Of a DNA stretch of 5,444 nucleotides, positions 1 through 5,444 are shown in pieces (within the stretch, counting starts at the first letter, position 1; each line of letters begins with the position of its first letter). Below the pieces are notes generated by a model. That model was given only the letters and a program-made list of their open reading frames with translations, ran no database searches and was not told the DNA's origin. Location of the stretch: NCBI GenBank assembly GCA_958438185.1, contig CAUBQU010000109.1, positions 1-5,444 of the forward strand, in the 5' to 3' direction. The translations under genes were made by a program, and so were the position numbers. Source of the DNA: an uncultured Oscillospiraceae bacterium. GTDB lineage: Bacteria; Bacillota; Clostridia; Oscillospirales; Oscillospiraceae.

Positions 1-9
1 GTAATCCAT
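1..9 (-). CDS. Possible first three codons of the next gene in the operon
   Basis: An ATG at 9-7, three bases from the window edge side of the HlyD-like stop (TAA 14-12), opens a frame reading Met-Asp-Tyr before the window ends. Only a weak, distant AAAGG lies upstream, inside the end of the previous gene. The close spacing suits a co-transcribed neighbour, but three codons identify nothing and this may be chance. Confidence 0.2.
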
Positions 10-11
10 GG

Positions 12-1232
12 TTATGACACAACCTTTCCATCGAACAGCGTCTGTGATGTCAGTATGATCTCATCGCCCGGCCAAAGATTGTCGATCGAGCGCTTGTCCT
101 CGGTGACGATGTAGCTTTCTCCGATATCATAAAGAATTTCAATATTTTTCCAAACGGCATTGGTGCCGGAGAGGACATAGACCCCGGCGCTGCCGGTATC
201 GTCAGAATAATAGACCGCCTGCTTCGGGACCCGGAGCCCCTTGTGGGAGCGGGCGACGATATCTGCCGACTGCACCCGCAGGCTGGTGGCGTCGCTGATG
301 TCGTCGGTGCAGCGGAGGATCAGCAGGCGCTTGCCGTCCGTCTCATCGGAGATGCGCCAGACAGTCATCTCCAATTCGTCCTGGAACCCGGCGGCAAAGC
401 TGGCCTGAACCCGGTCGCCCTTTTGCAGGTCGGCGACCTGGTCCGATTCCACGGCGGCGGCATAGTACCAGTCTGAGGAAGTGACCAGCTTACCGATGGC
501 GCCTTGGGGCGTCTGCACGGCTTGGTTCGTGACGGCATTGAACTGCTCCAGCGTCATGGTGTGCAGCGTCTGGGAGGAGAGCAGCGACTCGTAGCCGTCG
601 ACGGTGCCGGAGAAATAGCCCGCCGTATCCACCGTGAGGTTGGAAGCGCCGCCGGAGAGCTGCTGCTGCAGCGTGTCGCGCTGCACCGTCAGGTCGCTGA
701 TGCGGGAGGACAGCGCAGCAAGGTTATCCTCGTCAAGATAGCGGCGCAGGACCCGGGATTTGAGCTGGCTGCCGGAGCTGGCGGCCGCCGTCAGGCTGCC
801 CCGAGCGGTATAGACAGCGCACTGGGTGAGATCGGTCAGGATTTCGCTTTCCAGCGCCTGCTGGTCGATCTTCGTGCTGCTGGAATGATAGGCATATTGC
901 AGCTGGGAGAGCTGCTCTTCCAGGTCGGTGATCTCGCCCTGCAGATCCTGGGTCTGGCTGTCGCGGTACGCGGTGGCGACTGTAGCGCCCTGGGCGACCT
1001 TTTCGCCCTCAGACCGGGTCAGTACGTTGATGGCGGCGTCAGAGGTGAGGACAGTCTCATCGCGCACAACAAAGCCGGTGGTGGATAACCCCTCCCCGGC
1101 TTCGTAGGCCAATGCTGTTACGGTGGTGATGGAGGTCTTCATCGCGGAAAACGCGGCCAGAACGAGATAGGCCAGCAGCGCCACCAGTAAAACGGCAAAG
1201 ATGATTTTTGTGAAAAGTGTACCTTGTTTCAT
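12..1232 (-). CDS. HlyD-like membrane fusion/periplasmic-adaptor-type protein
   Basis: Encodes 406 residues. There is one N-terminal membrane segment (about 9-29) after a short Lys-containing start, with the rest outside the cytoplasm. Residues about 50-90 resemble the first half of a lipoyl-like barrel-sandwich domain (TTGFVVRDE...GEKVAQGATVA). Predicted helical hairpin segments follow: coiled-coil-like 92-115, then 167-192 (DLTVQRDTLQQQL). The second half resumes near 203-218 (TAGYFSGTVDGYE), and beta-rich adaptor domains fill about 245-400 (GKLV..., KGDRVQASF, VPKQAVYY). This is the plan of HlyD/MFP adaptors, including those in Gram-positive bacteria that lack an outer membrane. No transporter partner is visible. 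The start at 1232 is preferred over the ATG at 1262 because GGGAG (1245-1241) lies 8 nt upstream and the membrane segment then sits at the N-terminus. It starts 41 nt after hfq, probably in the same operon. The family call is fairly secure; the cargo is unknown. Confidence 0.8.
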   Translation of the reverse strand: MKQGTLFTKIIFAVLLVALLAYLVLAAFSAMKTSITTVTALAYEAGEGLSTTGFVVRDETVLTSDAAINVLTRSEGEKVAQGATVATAYRDSQTQDLQGEITDLEEQLSQLQYAYHSSSTKIDQQALESEILTDLTQCAVYTARGSLTAAASSGSQLKSRVLRRYLDEDNLAALSSRISDLTVQRDTLQQQLSGGASNLTVDTAGYFSGTVDGYESLLSSQTLHTMTLEQFNAVTNQAVQTPQGAIGKLVTSSDWYYAAAVESDQVADLQKGDRVQASFAAGFQDELEMTVWRISDETDGKRLLILRCTDDISDATSLRVQSADIVARSHKGLRVPKQAVYYSDDTGSAGVYVLSGTNAVWKNIEILYDIGESYIVTEDKRSIDNLWPGDEIILTSQTLFDGKVVS

Positions 1233-1240
1233 GCTCTGGA

Positions 1241-1245
1241 CTCCC
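1241..1245 (-). promoter_or_regulatory. Ribosome binding site of the HlyD-like gene
   Basis: GGGAG on the minus strand, 8 nt before the ATG at 1232. The upstream in-frame ATG at 1262 has only a distant AGGA within the hfq end, so the shorter protein is the better model. Confidence 0.7.
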
Positions 1246-1273
1246 GAAGCACCCCAGGGCATGGCACAGCGGC

Positions 1274-1501
1274 TCAGTCCTGCAGGGACTTCAATGTGTG
1301 ATAGGGGATGATCGTGGAGATGGCATGCTTGTAGATCATCGCCTGCTTGCCGTCGGTCAGCAGCAGGACGACGAAGTTGTCATACCCCGCCACGATGCCG
1401 CGCATTTGGTAGCCGTTCATCAGGAAGAACGTCGCCATCACGCGGTCCTGTTTGAGTTCATGTAAGAATTGGTCCTGATACGTTTCCATTGCTGTCGTCA
1501 T
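1274..1501 (-). CDS. hfq: RNA chaperone Hfq
   Basis: Encodes 75 residues, a typical short Gram-positive Hfq lacking the long acidic tail of enterobacteria. Hfq forms a hexameric ring that binds small RNAs and mRNAs. Visible features are the N-terminal helix YQDQFLHEL (8-16), Sm1 with NGYQMRG (29-35) and YDNF (40-43), and Sm2 with IYKHAIST (56-63), whose Y-K-H residues form the proximal uridine-binding pocket. Q9 matches the proximal-site glutamine of E. coli Hfq; N13 of E. coli is replaced by H14. The usual GKQQ before the Sm2 strand is GKQA here, with A54 where B. subtilis and E. coli have Gln. GAGGT (1514-1510) lies 8 nt before the ATG at 1501. The internal ATG (Met5, 1489) has no ribosome binding site. 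The start region lies in an inverted repeat. Gene order after miaA is classical. Confidence 0.97.
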   Translation of the reverse strand: MTTAMETYQDQFLHELKQDRVMATFFLMNGYQMRGIVAGYDNFVVLLLTDGKQAMIYKHAISTIIPYHTLKSLQD

Positions 1502-1538
1502 ATGGGATTACCTCGTTTCTTTGTGTAATTACCCATAT
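1500..1538 (-). promoter_or_regulatory. Inverted repeat/possible RNA hairpin over the hfq translation start
   Basis: In the mRNA (minus strand) ATATGGG (1538-1532) can pair fully with CCCATAT (1506-1500). After a 2-nt bulge (TA, 1531-1530), ATTAC (1529-1525) pairs with GTAAT (1511-1507). That gives 7 + 5 base pairs closing a 13-nt A-rich loop (1524-1512, acaaagaaacgag). The 3' arm contains the first two bases of the hfq start codon. The GAGGT ribosome binding site is split between the loop and the inner stem. Folding should therefore hinder translation of hfq. No U-run follows, so it is not a terminator. The inverted repeat is seen directly; the regulatory role is inference. A DNA operator is an alternative. 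Confidence 0.5.
1510..1514 (-). promoter_or_regulatory. Ribosome binding site of hfq
   Basis: GAGGT on the minus strand, 8 nt before the ATG at 1501, supports this start rather than Met5 at 1489. It lies at the junction of the loop and inner helix of the predicted hairpin, so its access may depend on that fold. Confidence 0.7.
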
Positions 1539-1546
1539 TTTAACAG

Positions 1547-2485
1547 CTAAGGCGTGTCGAAAGCGGAAATAATCTGTAGGGCCTGGGAAAAAGTTTTTTC
1601 CGCATCCGGTACAGCGGGCTGCAGCAGCCAGTGGACGGCGGGATTGCGCCGGAACCAGGTCAGCTGCCGCTTGGCGTAGCGCCGGGACGCCTGGCAGATC
1701 TGAGCCAGGGCTTCCGTCTCGGTCATCGCCCCGTCCAGCGTGGCCAGGCATTCCTTGTAGCCGATGGCCTGCATGGCGGTGGCCCGGGGGCTGATGCCCT
1801 GGGCCAAAAGGCAGCGGACTTCATCCAGCAGCCCCTGCGCCATCATCTGTGCGGCCCGCTGGTCGATCCTGGCGTAGAGGTCCTGCCGGTTTTCAAAATC
1901 CAGGCCCAGCCAGAGCGCTTCGTGCCGGGGGGGCAGCGCCCGGGTGCGGGCGTTGTGGTCTGTGATGGTCTGGCCCGTCTCCAGATAGACCTCCGCAGCG
2001 CGGATGATGCGTTTCTGGTCCGACGGGTGCAGCCGCTGGGCGGATTCGGGGTCGAATCGCTCCAGCATTGCAATGACAGCGCCGATGCCCTCCCGGGCCG
2101 CCAGCGCCTCCAGCTCCTGGCGCTTTCCCGTCGCCGGATAGGGGGCAAATGTGCGGCCTGCGACGAGGGAGTCAATATAGAGCCCGGTGCCGCCGGTCAG
2201 GATGGCGTATTTGCCGCGCCGCAGAATATCCTGCAGGATCGGCTCCGCTTCTGTGACAAAGCGGGAGACGGAGTAGTCTTCTGACGGCTGGATGAGGTCC
2301 AGCATATGGTGCCGGACACCCTGCATCTCCGCCGGGGTGACTTTGGCGGTGCCAACGTCCATCCCCTGATAGATCTGCATGGAGTCGCAGGAGAGGACTT
2401 CGCCGCCCAACGCCTGTGCCAGGCGGATGGACAGGCCGGTCTTTCCTGAGGCCGTCGGCCCGACAACGCAAATGATCTTTTCCAT
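1547..2485 (-). CDS. miaA: tRNA dimethylallyltransferase MiaA
   Basis: Encodes 312 residues, full length for the family. MiaA transfers a dimethylallyl group from dimethylallyl diphosphate to N6 of A37 in tRNAs reading codons that begin with U, giving i6A, which MiaB may then methylthiolate. The P-loop GPTASGKT is at residues 9-16. The conserved C-D34-S-M-Q-I-Y follows, with the family's catalytic aspartate, then GGTGLY at 98-103 and DQKRIIRA at 156-163. AIGYKE is at 240-245 and YAKRQLTWFRR at 270-280, all typical of bacterial MiaA. The ATG at 2485 lies 13 nt past the mutL stop. A GGGAG ribosome binding site (2497-2493) sits in that gap 7 nt before the start, so translation is probably coupled to mutL. 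The gene ends with TAG at 1549-1547. Nothing appears broken or unusual. Confidence 0.98.
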   Translation of the reverse strand: MEKIICVVGPTASGKTGLSIRLAQALGGEVLSCDSMQIYQGMDVGTAKVTPAEMQGVRHHMLDLIQPSEDYSVSRFVTEAEPILQDILRRGKYAILTGGTGLYIDSLVAGRTFAPYPATGKRQELEALAAREGIGAVIAMLERFDPESAQRLHPSDQKRIIRAAEVYLETGQTITDHNARTRALPPRHEALWLGLDFENRQDLYARIDQRAAQMMAQGLLDEVRCLLAQGISPRATAMQAIGYKECLATLDGAMTETEALAQICQASRRYAKRQLTWFRRNPAVHWLLQPAVPDAEKTFSQALQIISAFDTP

Positions 2486-2498
2486 GAATAAGCTCCCG

Positions 2499-4475
2499 TC
2501 AGGCCCGCTTAAATTGGCGCTCCAGCTGGCTGCGGCGCAGCGTCATGCAGATGGGGCGGCCATGGGGGCAGTATTTGAGATCGTCCCGGGAGAGAACCTC
2601 CCGGACCAGGGCGTCCCGCTCCGGGGCCTCAGTATGCCAGCCCGCCTTGATGGCGGCCTTGCAGGCGATGGTGTGCAGCAGGTCGTCCCGCAGGCTGTCC
2701 GTCGGGCGGGAAGTTTTCAGCCGCTCTGCAAGCTCACTCAGGCAGGCGATGGCATCGTCCGCGCTGATCTCCGACGGGACCTGGCGGATGGCCAGCGTGC
2801 CGCCGCCGAAGTCTTCGATCTCGTAGCCCAGCTCCAGCAGGAGGGCGCGGTGCTCCAGCAGGAGGGCCGCTTCTTCCTGGTCGGGCCGGTAGGTCAACGG
2901 GGCCAGAAGACGCTGGCCCATGTAGGTGTTGGGGTTCTTTTTCAGCCGCTCGAATAAAATGCGCTCGTGGGCGGCGTGCTTATCAATAAACAAAACGGTA
3001 TCGCCCTGTTCAATGATGATGTAGGTGCGCAGCACCTCGCCGACGACGCGGTAATCCGCCGGGGCGGCCATGGTGGACAGTGCCTGCTGCGCCGCCGGTT
3101 CCACCGGAGCGGGCGCCGCGGCAGGCGATGGCTTGGCTGCCGTTTCGCCTGCTGGCGCAGCGACCGGCTTCGCGATTGGCGCAGACTGGGGTGCGCGGGG
3201 CAGTGGGGCTGCAGGGTGCGCTGCCTGGGCCGCTTGCGTGGCCGGGCGCTGGATCTGGCTGCGCAGGGGCGCAGAGCTCTCAGCCTGTTCCGCAAAGGCC
3301 TGCAGGACGCGCTGGGCCGGGGCGGCGGACGGCGTCTGCCCCCGCACGCTGGAAAGGGCGCGATATGCCTCGGCGGACATCGTCTGGAAGCTGGGCTGGG
3401 GCGCGGCAGGCTTCGCACTGGAAGGGGTCTTGGGCTGTGCCGGCGCCGCAGGCGCTGCCTGGGGCAGATGCATCTCTACCCGGCCCGGCGCCCGGTTCAG
3501 CGTCGCCAAAACGCCGTAGCGGACGCAGTCGCTGACAGCCCGCTCAGATAAAAAGCGGACCTCCGTCTTTGCGGGATGGACATTGACATCCACCAGATGG
3601 GCCGGAAGCTGCAGGTGCAGCACGCAGCCCGGCATCCGGCCGACCATGATCTGGTTCTGATAAGCGTCCTCCAGCGCGGCAGAGAGCAGCCGGGACTTGA
3701 TATAGCGCCCGTTGACGAAGAACGCTTCATAATTGCGATTGCCCCGGGTGACTGTCGGCTTTGTGACAAAGCCGTCCAGCTGCATATTCTCCCACGTGCT
3801 GTGGACCGGCAGCATGCCTCCGGCAAGCTCGCGGCCCCAGACACTGTAGATGGCGCTGTGCAGCTGCCCATCGCCGGGGGTGCGCAGCAGCTCCTGCCCA
3901 TCACGGATAAAGCAGATGGAGAGCGCGGGATGCGCCAGTGCCTGCTTTTGCACGGCGGCGAAGATAAACGCGCCCTCGGCGGCGTCGCTCTTCATAAATT
4001 TCATCCGGGCCGGGGTGTTATAGAACAGATCCCGGACGATGATCGTTGTCCCCGGGGGGCAGCCGGCTTCGTCCTGCCGGGTGATCTTTCCGACCTCCAG
4101 ATGTAGGCTCGTCCCGGCGGGGGCGTCCGCTGTGCGGGTCAGAAGGTCGATCTTTGATACAGAGGAGATGGCGGCCAGCGCCTCGCCCCGGAAGCCCAGG
4201 GTTTGGATGGCGGCAAGGTCCGCCGCGTCTTTGATCTTGCTGGTGGCGTGGCGCAGGAAAGCGATGCGGGCGTCCTCCGGGGCCATGCCGCAGCCGTCGT
4301 CGCAGAGGCGGATAAAGGTCATGCCGCCGTCCTTGATCTCGACGGTGATATGCTGCGCACCGGCGTCGATGGCGTTTTCCAGCAGCTCCTTGACGACGGA
4401 GCCCGGGCGCTCAACGACCTCGCCTGCGGCGATAAGGTCTGCCACATGGGGCGAGAGCTGATTGATTTTTGGCAT
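2499..4475 (-). CDS. mutL: DNA mismatch repair protein MutL (endonuclease type)
   Basis: Encodes 658 residues, a normal MutL length. MutL couples mismatch recognition by MutS to strand incision. The N-terminal GHKL ATPase (about 1-335) shows E33-N34-A-I-D37, DDGCG at 59-63, RHATSK at 75-80 and GFRGEAL at 94-100. Residues 338-472 are an Ala/Pro-rich linker. The C-terminal domain carries the metal-binding endonuclease signature DQHA(X)2E(X)4E as D498-K-H-A-A-H-E504...E509, with Lys for Gln. Also present are ACKAAIKAG (604-612) and CPHGRP (636-641), found in MutL proteins that nick DNA. Q521-R-L-L-A-P526 aligns with the sliding-clamp motif of Bacillus MutL. The protein is therefore expected to nick DNA itself, unlike E. 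coli MutL, which relies on MutH. The ATG at 4475 has AAGGAGG (4489-4483) 7 nt upstream. The gene begins 18 nt after the CPBP gene. Confidence 0.98.
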   Translation of the reverse strand: MPKINQLSPHVADLIAAGEVVERPGSVVKELLENAIDAGAQHITVEIKDGGMTFIRLCDDGCGMAPEDARIAFLRHATSKIKDAADLAAIQTLGFRGEALAAISSVSKIDLLTRTADAPAGTSLHLEVGKITRQDEAGCPPGTTIIVRDLFYNTPARMKFMKSDAAEGAFIFAAVQKQALAHPALSICFIRDGQELLRTPGDGQLHSAIYSVWGRELAGGMLPVHSTWENMQLDGFVTKPTVTRGNRNYEAFFVNGRYIKSRLLSAALEDAYQNQIMVGRMPGCVLHLQLPAHLVDVNVHPAKTEVRFLSERAVSDCVRYGVLATLNRAPGRVEMHLPQAAPAAPAQPKTPSSAKPAAPQPSFQTMSAEAYRALSSVRGQTPSAAPAQRVLQAFAEQAESSAPLRSQIQRPATQAAQAAHPAAPLPRAPQSAPIAKPVAAPAGETAAKPSPAAAPAPVEPAAQQALSTMAAPADYRVVGEVLRTYIIIEQGDTVLFIDKHAAHERILFERLKKNPNTYMGQRLLAPLTYRPDQEEAALLLEHRALLLELGYEIEDFGGGTLAIRQVPSEISADDAIACLSELAERLKTSRPTDSLRDDLLHTIACKAAIKAGWHTEAPERDALVREVLSRDDLKYCPHGRPICMTLRRSQLERQFKRA

Positions 4476-4493
4476 TGCGTTCCCTCCTTGCGC

Positions 4494-5210
4494 TTACATC
4501 GCCCGCAGCGCCAGCATGGAAAGGGCGTTGATCGCCATATGCAGGACGATGGAGGCCCAGATAGAATCCGCCCGCTCATAAGCCCAGGCCAGGGCGATCC
4601 CGGCGGGCAGGTATTGCAGCAGGCTTAAACCGAGCTGCCATACGGGGACCGTGCCGAGATAGCCGACAACGTGCAGGGCCGCAAAGGCCAGCGCCGAGAC
4701 GGTGTAGGCCAGGATCCGGTGCTTTTTGTGGATGCTGGAAAAGATAAGGCCGCGGAAGAGCGATTCCTCCGTCACCGGGGCCAGGGCCACGGTGTAAAGC
4801 AGCATGGCGCGGTAATCGACACCGGCCATGGTCGTGATCGAGTCGTTATTGGCGTTGCGCAGGCCCGGGTAGAGCCATTGCAGCAGCACATTGATCGCCG
4901 CCGTCGCCACCCAGTAGAGCACAAAGCCCAGGATGACCGCCTGGAGAAAGCCCCAGAAGCGGCGGGGGATATTGCTGAGGTTCGCGATCAAAAACCGGTG
5001 GAAAATGATCGCGATGGCAATAAAATTGATGAGCCCATAGAGCAGATTGACCCGCGCCTGGGCGATGCTGCTGGTCAGGTCATACCCAAGCAGGGCCAGC
5101 ACAAAGCCGAGCAGCAGCGAGAGCAGCAGCAAATAGCAGGGCAGGTAGATCCACCCGGCGATGGCCTCCGCCCGGGTCAGCCGGACGGAGAGAACGTTTT
5201 TTTGATTCAT
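4494..5210 (-). CDS. CPBP family intramembrane metalloprotease (Abi/CAAX-type)
   Basis: Encodes 238 residues, mostly hydrophobic. Membrane segments are likely near residues 18-41, 53-71, 87-110, 132-145, 166-188 and 192-211, with another near 215-235. The three hallmarks of the CPBP (Abi/CAAX prenyl protease type II) family are present in order: EExxxR as E148-E149-S-L-F-R153, FxxxH as F176...H180, and HxxxN as H224...N228. These are the glutamate/histidine catalytic and metal or water-binding residues, so an active membrane protease is expected. The bacterial substrate is unknown; members elsewhere process peptides, confer bacteriocin self-immunity or act as scaffolds. The start at 5210 is chosen over an ATG at 5273, inside mutS, because AGGAG lies 5 nt upstream. 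It begins 40 nt after mutS and ends 18 nt before mutL, so it is probably co-transcribed. No bacteriocin or peptide gene is visible beside it. Confidence 0.9.
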   Translation of the reverse strand: MNQKNVLSVRLTRAEAIAGWIYLPCYLLLLSLLLGFVLALLGYDLTSSIAQARVNLLYGLINFIAIAIIFHRFLIANLSNIPRRFWGFLQAVILGFVLYWVATAAINVLLQWLYPGLRNANNDSITTMAGVDYRAMLLYTVALAPVTEESLFRGLIFSSIHKKHRILAYTVSALAFAALHVVGYLGTVPVWQLGLSLLQYLPAGIALAWAYERADSIWASIVLHMAINALSMLALRAM

Positions 5211-5211
5211 A

Positions 5212-5231
5212 GAAACTCCTGGAAACTTCTG
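5212..5231 (-). repeat. 10-bp imperfect tandem repeat overlapping the CPBP ribosome binding site
   Basis: On the minus strand CAGAAGTTTC (5231-5222) is followed directly by CAGGAGTTTC (5221-5212), differing at one base. The second copy carries the AGGAG ribosome binding site; the first carries the weaker AGAAG. It looks like a small duplication in the mutS-CPBP gap. No function can be assigned from sequence. Confidence 0.6.
5216..5220 (-). promoter_or_regulatory. Ribosome binding site of the CPBP protease gene
   Basis: AGGAG read on the minus strand, 5 nt before the ATG at 5210. It decides the start codon: the longer frame from 5273 would overlap the mutS end by 23 bases and add 21 Ser/Cys-rich residues unlike a family N-terminus. 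Confidence 0.8.
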
Positions 5232-5243
5232 GCTTGCGCAAGC
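5232..5243. repeat. 12-bp perfect palindrome after the mutS stop codon
   Basis: GCTTGCGCAAGC reads identically on both strands and lies 7 nt downstream of the mutS stop. As RNA it could form only a short 4-bp stem with a GCGC loop. No U-rich tract follows, so it is not a convincing terminator. It could be a protein-binding site or chance. Confidence 0.4.
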
Positions 5244-5250
5244 GGCGGTG

Positions 5251-5444
5251 TCACAGCAGCTGCTTGAGCTCAAAGATAAAATTCAGCGCTTCAATGGGGG
5301 TCATCGTCTCCGGGGCGGCGGCCTCCAGCCGCTGGCGGATGGCGCTGGCGGCCAGGTCCTGCAGGCCCAGCTGCCCGTCGTCCGGCGCGCTTTGGGCCGG
5401 CTGCTGCGGCGCGGGCTGCTGCTGTTCCAGCTGGCGCAGCAGCC
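5251..5444 (-). CDS. mutS: DNA mismatch repair protein MutS, C-terminal end (5' part outside window)
   Basis: The window edge cuts this gene, and only the last 63 complete codons plus TGA (5253-5251) are visible. MutS recognises mismatched DNA and recruits MutL. The visible part starts with a Gln/Pro-rich linker (LEQQQPAPQQPAQ), then a weak clamp-motif-like QLGLQ at 5359-5373. It ends in a helical tail with the family's typical ending, MTPIEALNFIFELKQLL, like the 'TPxEALNxLYELKxL' end of many MutS proteins. That tail corresponds to the small C-terminal domain linked to MutS oligomerisation. The ATPase and mismatch-binding domains are not in the window. Placement upstream of mutL on the same strand supports the call. 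MutS2 is unlikely, because it ends in a Smr domain that is absent here. The identification is strong for the tail; nothing can be said about the rest of the protein. Confidence 0.93.
   Translation of the reverse strand, partial: LLRQLEQQQPAPQQPAQSAPDDGQLGLQDLAASAIRQRLEAAAPETMTPIEALNFIFELKQLL

Noticed and set aside
504..1088. Plus-strand frame of 194 codons opposite the HlyD-like gene
   Set aside because: Antisense shadow with no recognisable domain; the minus-strand frame has a membrane segment, coiled coil and ribosome binding site.
1276..1290. Small hairpin AGTCC-CTGCA-GGACT at the hfq stop as a terminator
   Set aside because: Only 5 bp, inside the coding end, with no following U-tract.
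1537..1575. Promoter for hfq at the end of miaA (TAAAAT as -10, TCGACA as -35)
   Set aside because: Each box matches 5 of 6 bases, but the spacing between them is about 12 nt, too short for a sigma-A promoter.
1631..2284. Plus-strand frame of 217 codons opposite miaA
   Set aside because: Shadow of a clearly conserved gene; composition is Gly/Arg/Gln-rich without motifs.
2967..3551. Several overlapping plus-strand open frames (also 3070-3519 and 3080-3535)
   Set aside because: They are antisense to the Ala/Pro-rich MutL linker, where G+C-rich codons remove stops in all frames; they show no domain or convincing ribosome binding site.
4671..5267. Plus-strand frame of 198 codons opposite the CPBP gene
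   Set aside because: Highly charged product typical of the complement of a hydrophobic membrane protein; the CPBP motifs on the minus strand are decisive.
5211..5273. Longer start for the CPBP protein (ATG at 5273)
   Set aside because: It would overlap mutS and add a Ser/Cys-rich leader; the ATG at 5210 has a good AGGAG site.

Overview
The window is a tightly packed stretch of bacterial chromosome, rich in G+C, in which every supported gene lies on the minus strand. Transcription runs from right to left: mutS (3' end only), a CPBP-family membrane protease gene, mutL, miaA, hfq, and an HlyD-type membrane-fusion protein gene. The order mutS-mutL-miaA-hfq, the Gram-positive style Hfq (GKQ...IYKHAIST), the MutL with an endonuclease site and the AGGAGG-type ribosome binding sites all point to a Firmicute of class Clostridia. 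The high G+C content and Ala/Pro-rich linkers suggest the Oscillospiraceae/Ruminococcaceae group. That assignment is inference from gene order and composition; no rRNA is present.

Layout from right to left: 5444-5251 holds the last 63 codons of mutS; 5210-4494 a 238-residue CPBP intramembrane protease; 4475-2499 MutL (658 residues); 2485-1547 MiaA (312 residues); 1501-1274 Hfq (75 residues); 1232-12 a single-pass HlyD-like protein (406 residues). Gaps are 40, 18, 13, 45 and 41 nt. No gap holds a convincing terminator or promoter, so the simplest reading is one operon. No stretch over 300 bases lacks a gene.

MutS and MutL act together in DNA mismatch repair. MiaA prenylates A37 of tRNAs reading UNN codons, and Hfq is the hexameric RNA chaperone; linkage of these four is classical from E. 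coli to Firmicutes. The CPBP gene between mutS and mutL and the HlyD-like gene after hfq are the less standard members.

The most interesting non-coding structure is an AT-rich inverted repeat spanning the miaA-hfq gap. In the mRNA it could fold so that the hfq start codon and part of its ribosome binding site are paired, leaving an A-rich loop; this would suit translational (auto)control of hfq. Other points are an alanine in place of the usual distal-face glutamine in Hfq, a weakened clamp-binding motif in the MutS tail, and a 10-bp tandem repeat that includes the ribosome binding site of the CPBP gene. I found no CRISPR array, tRNA, rRNA, insertion sequence or clearly novel system.
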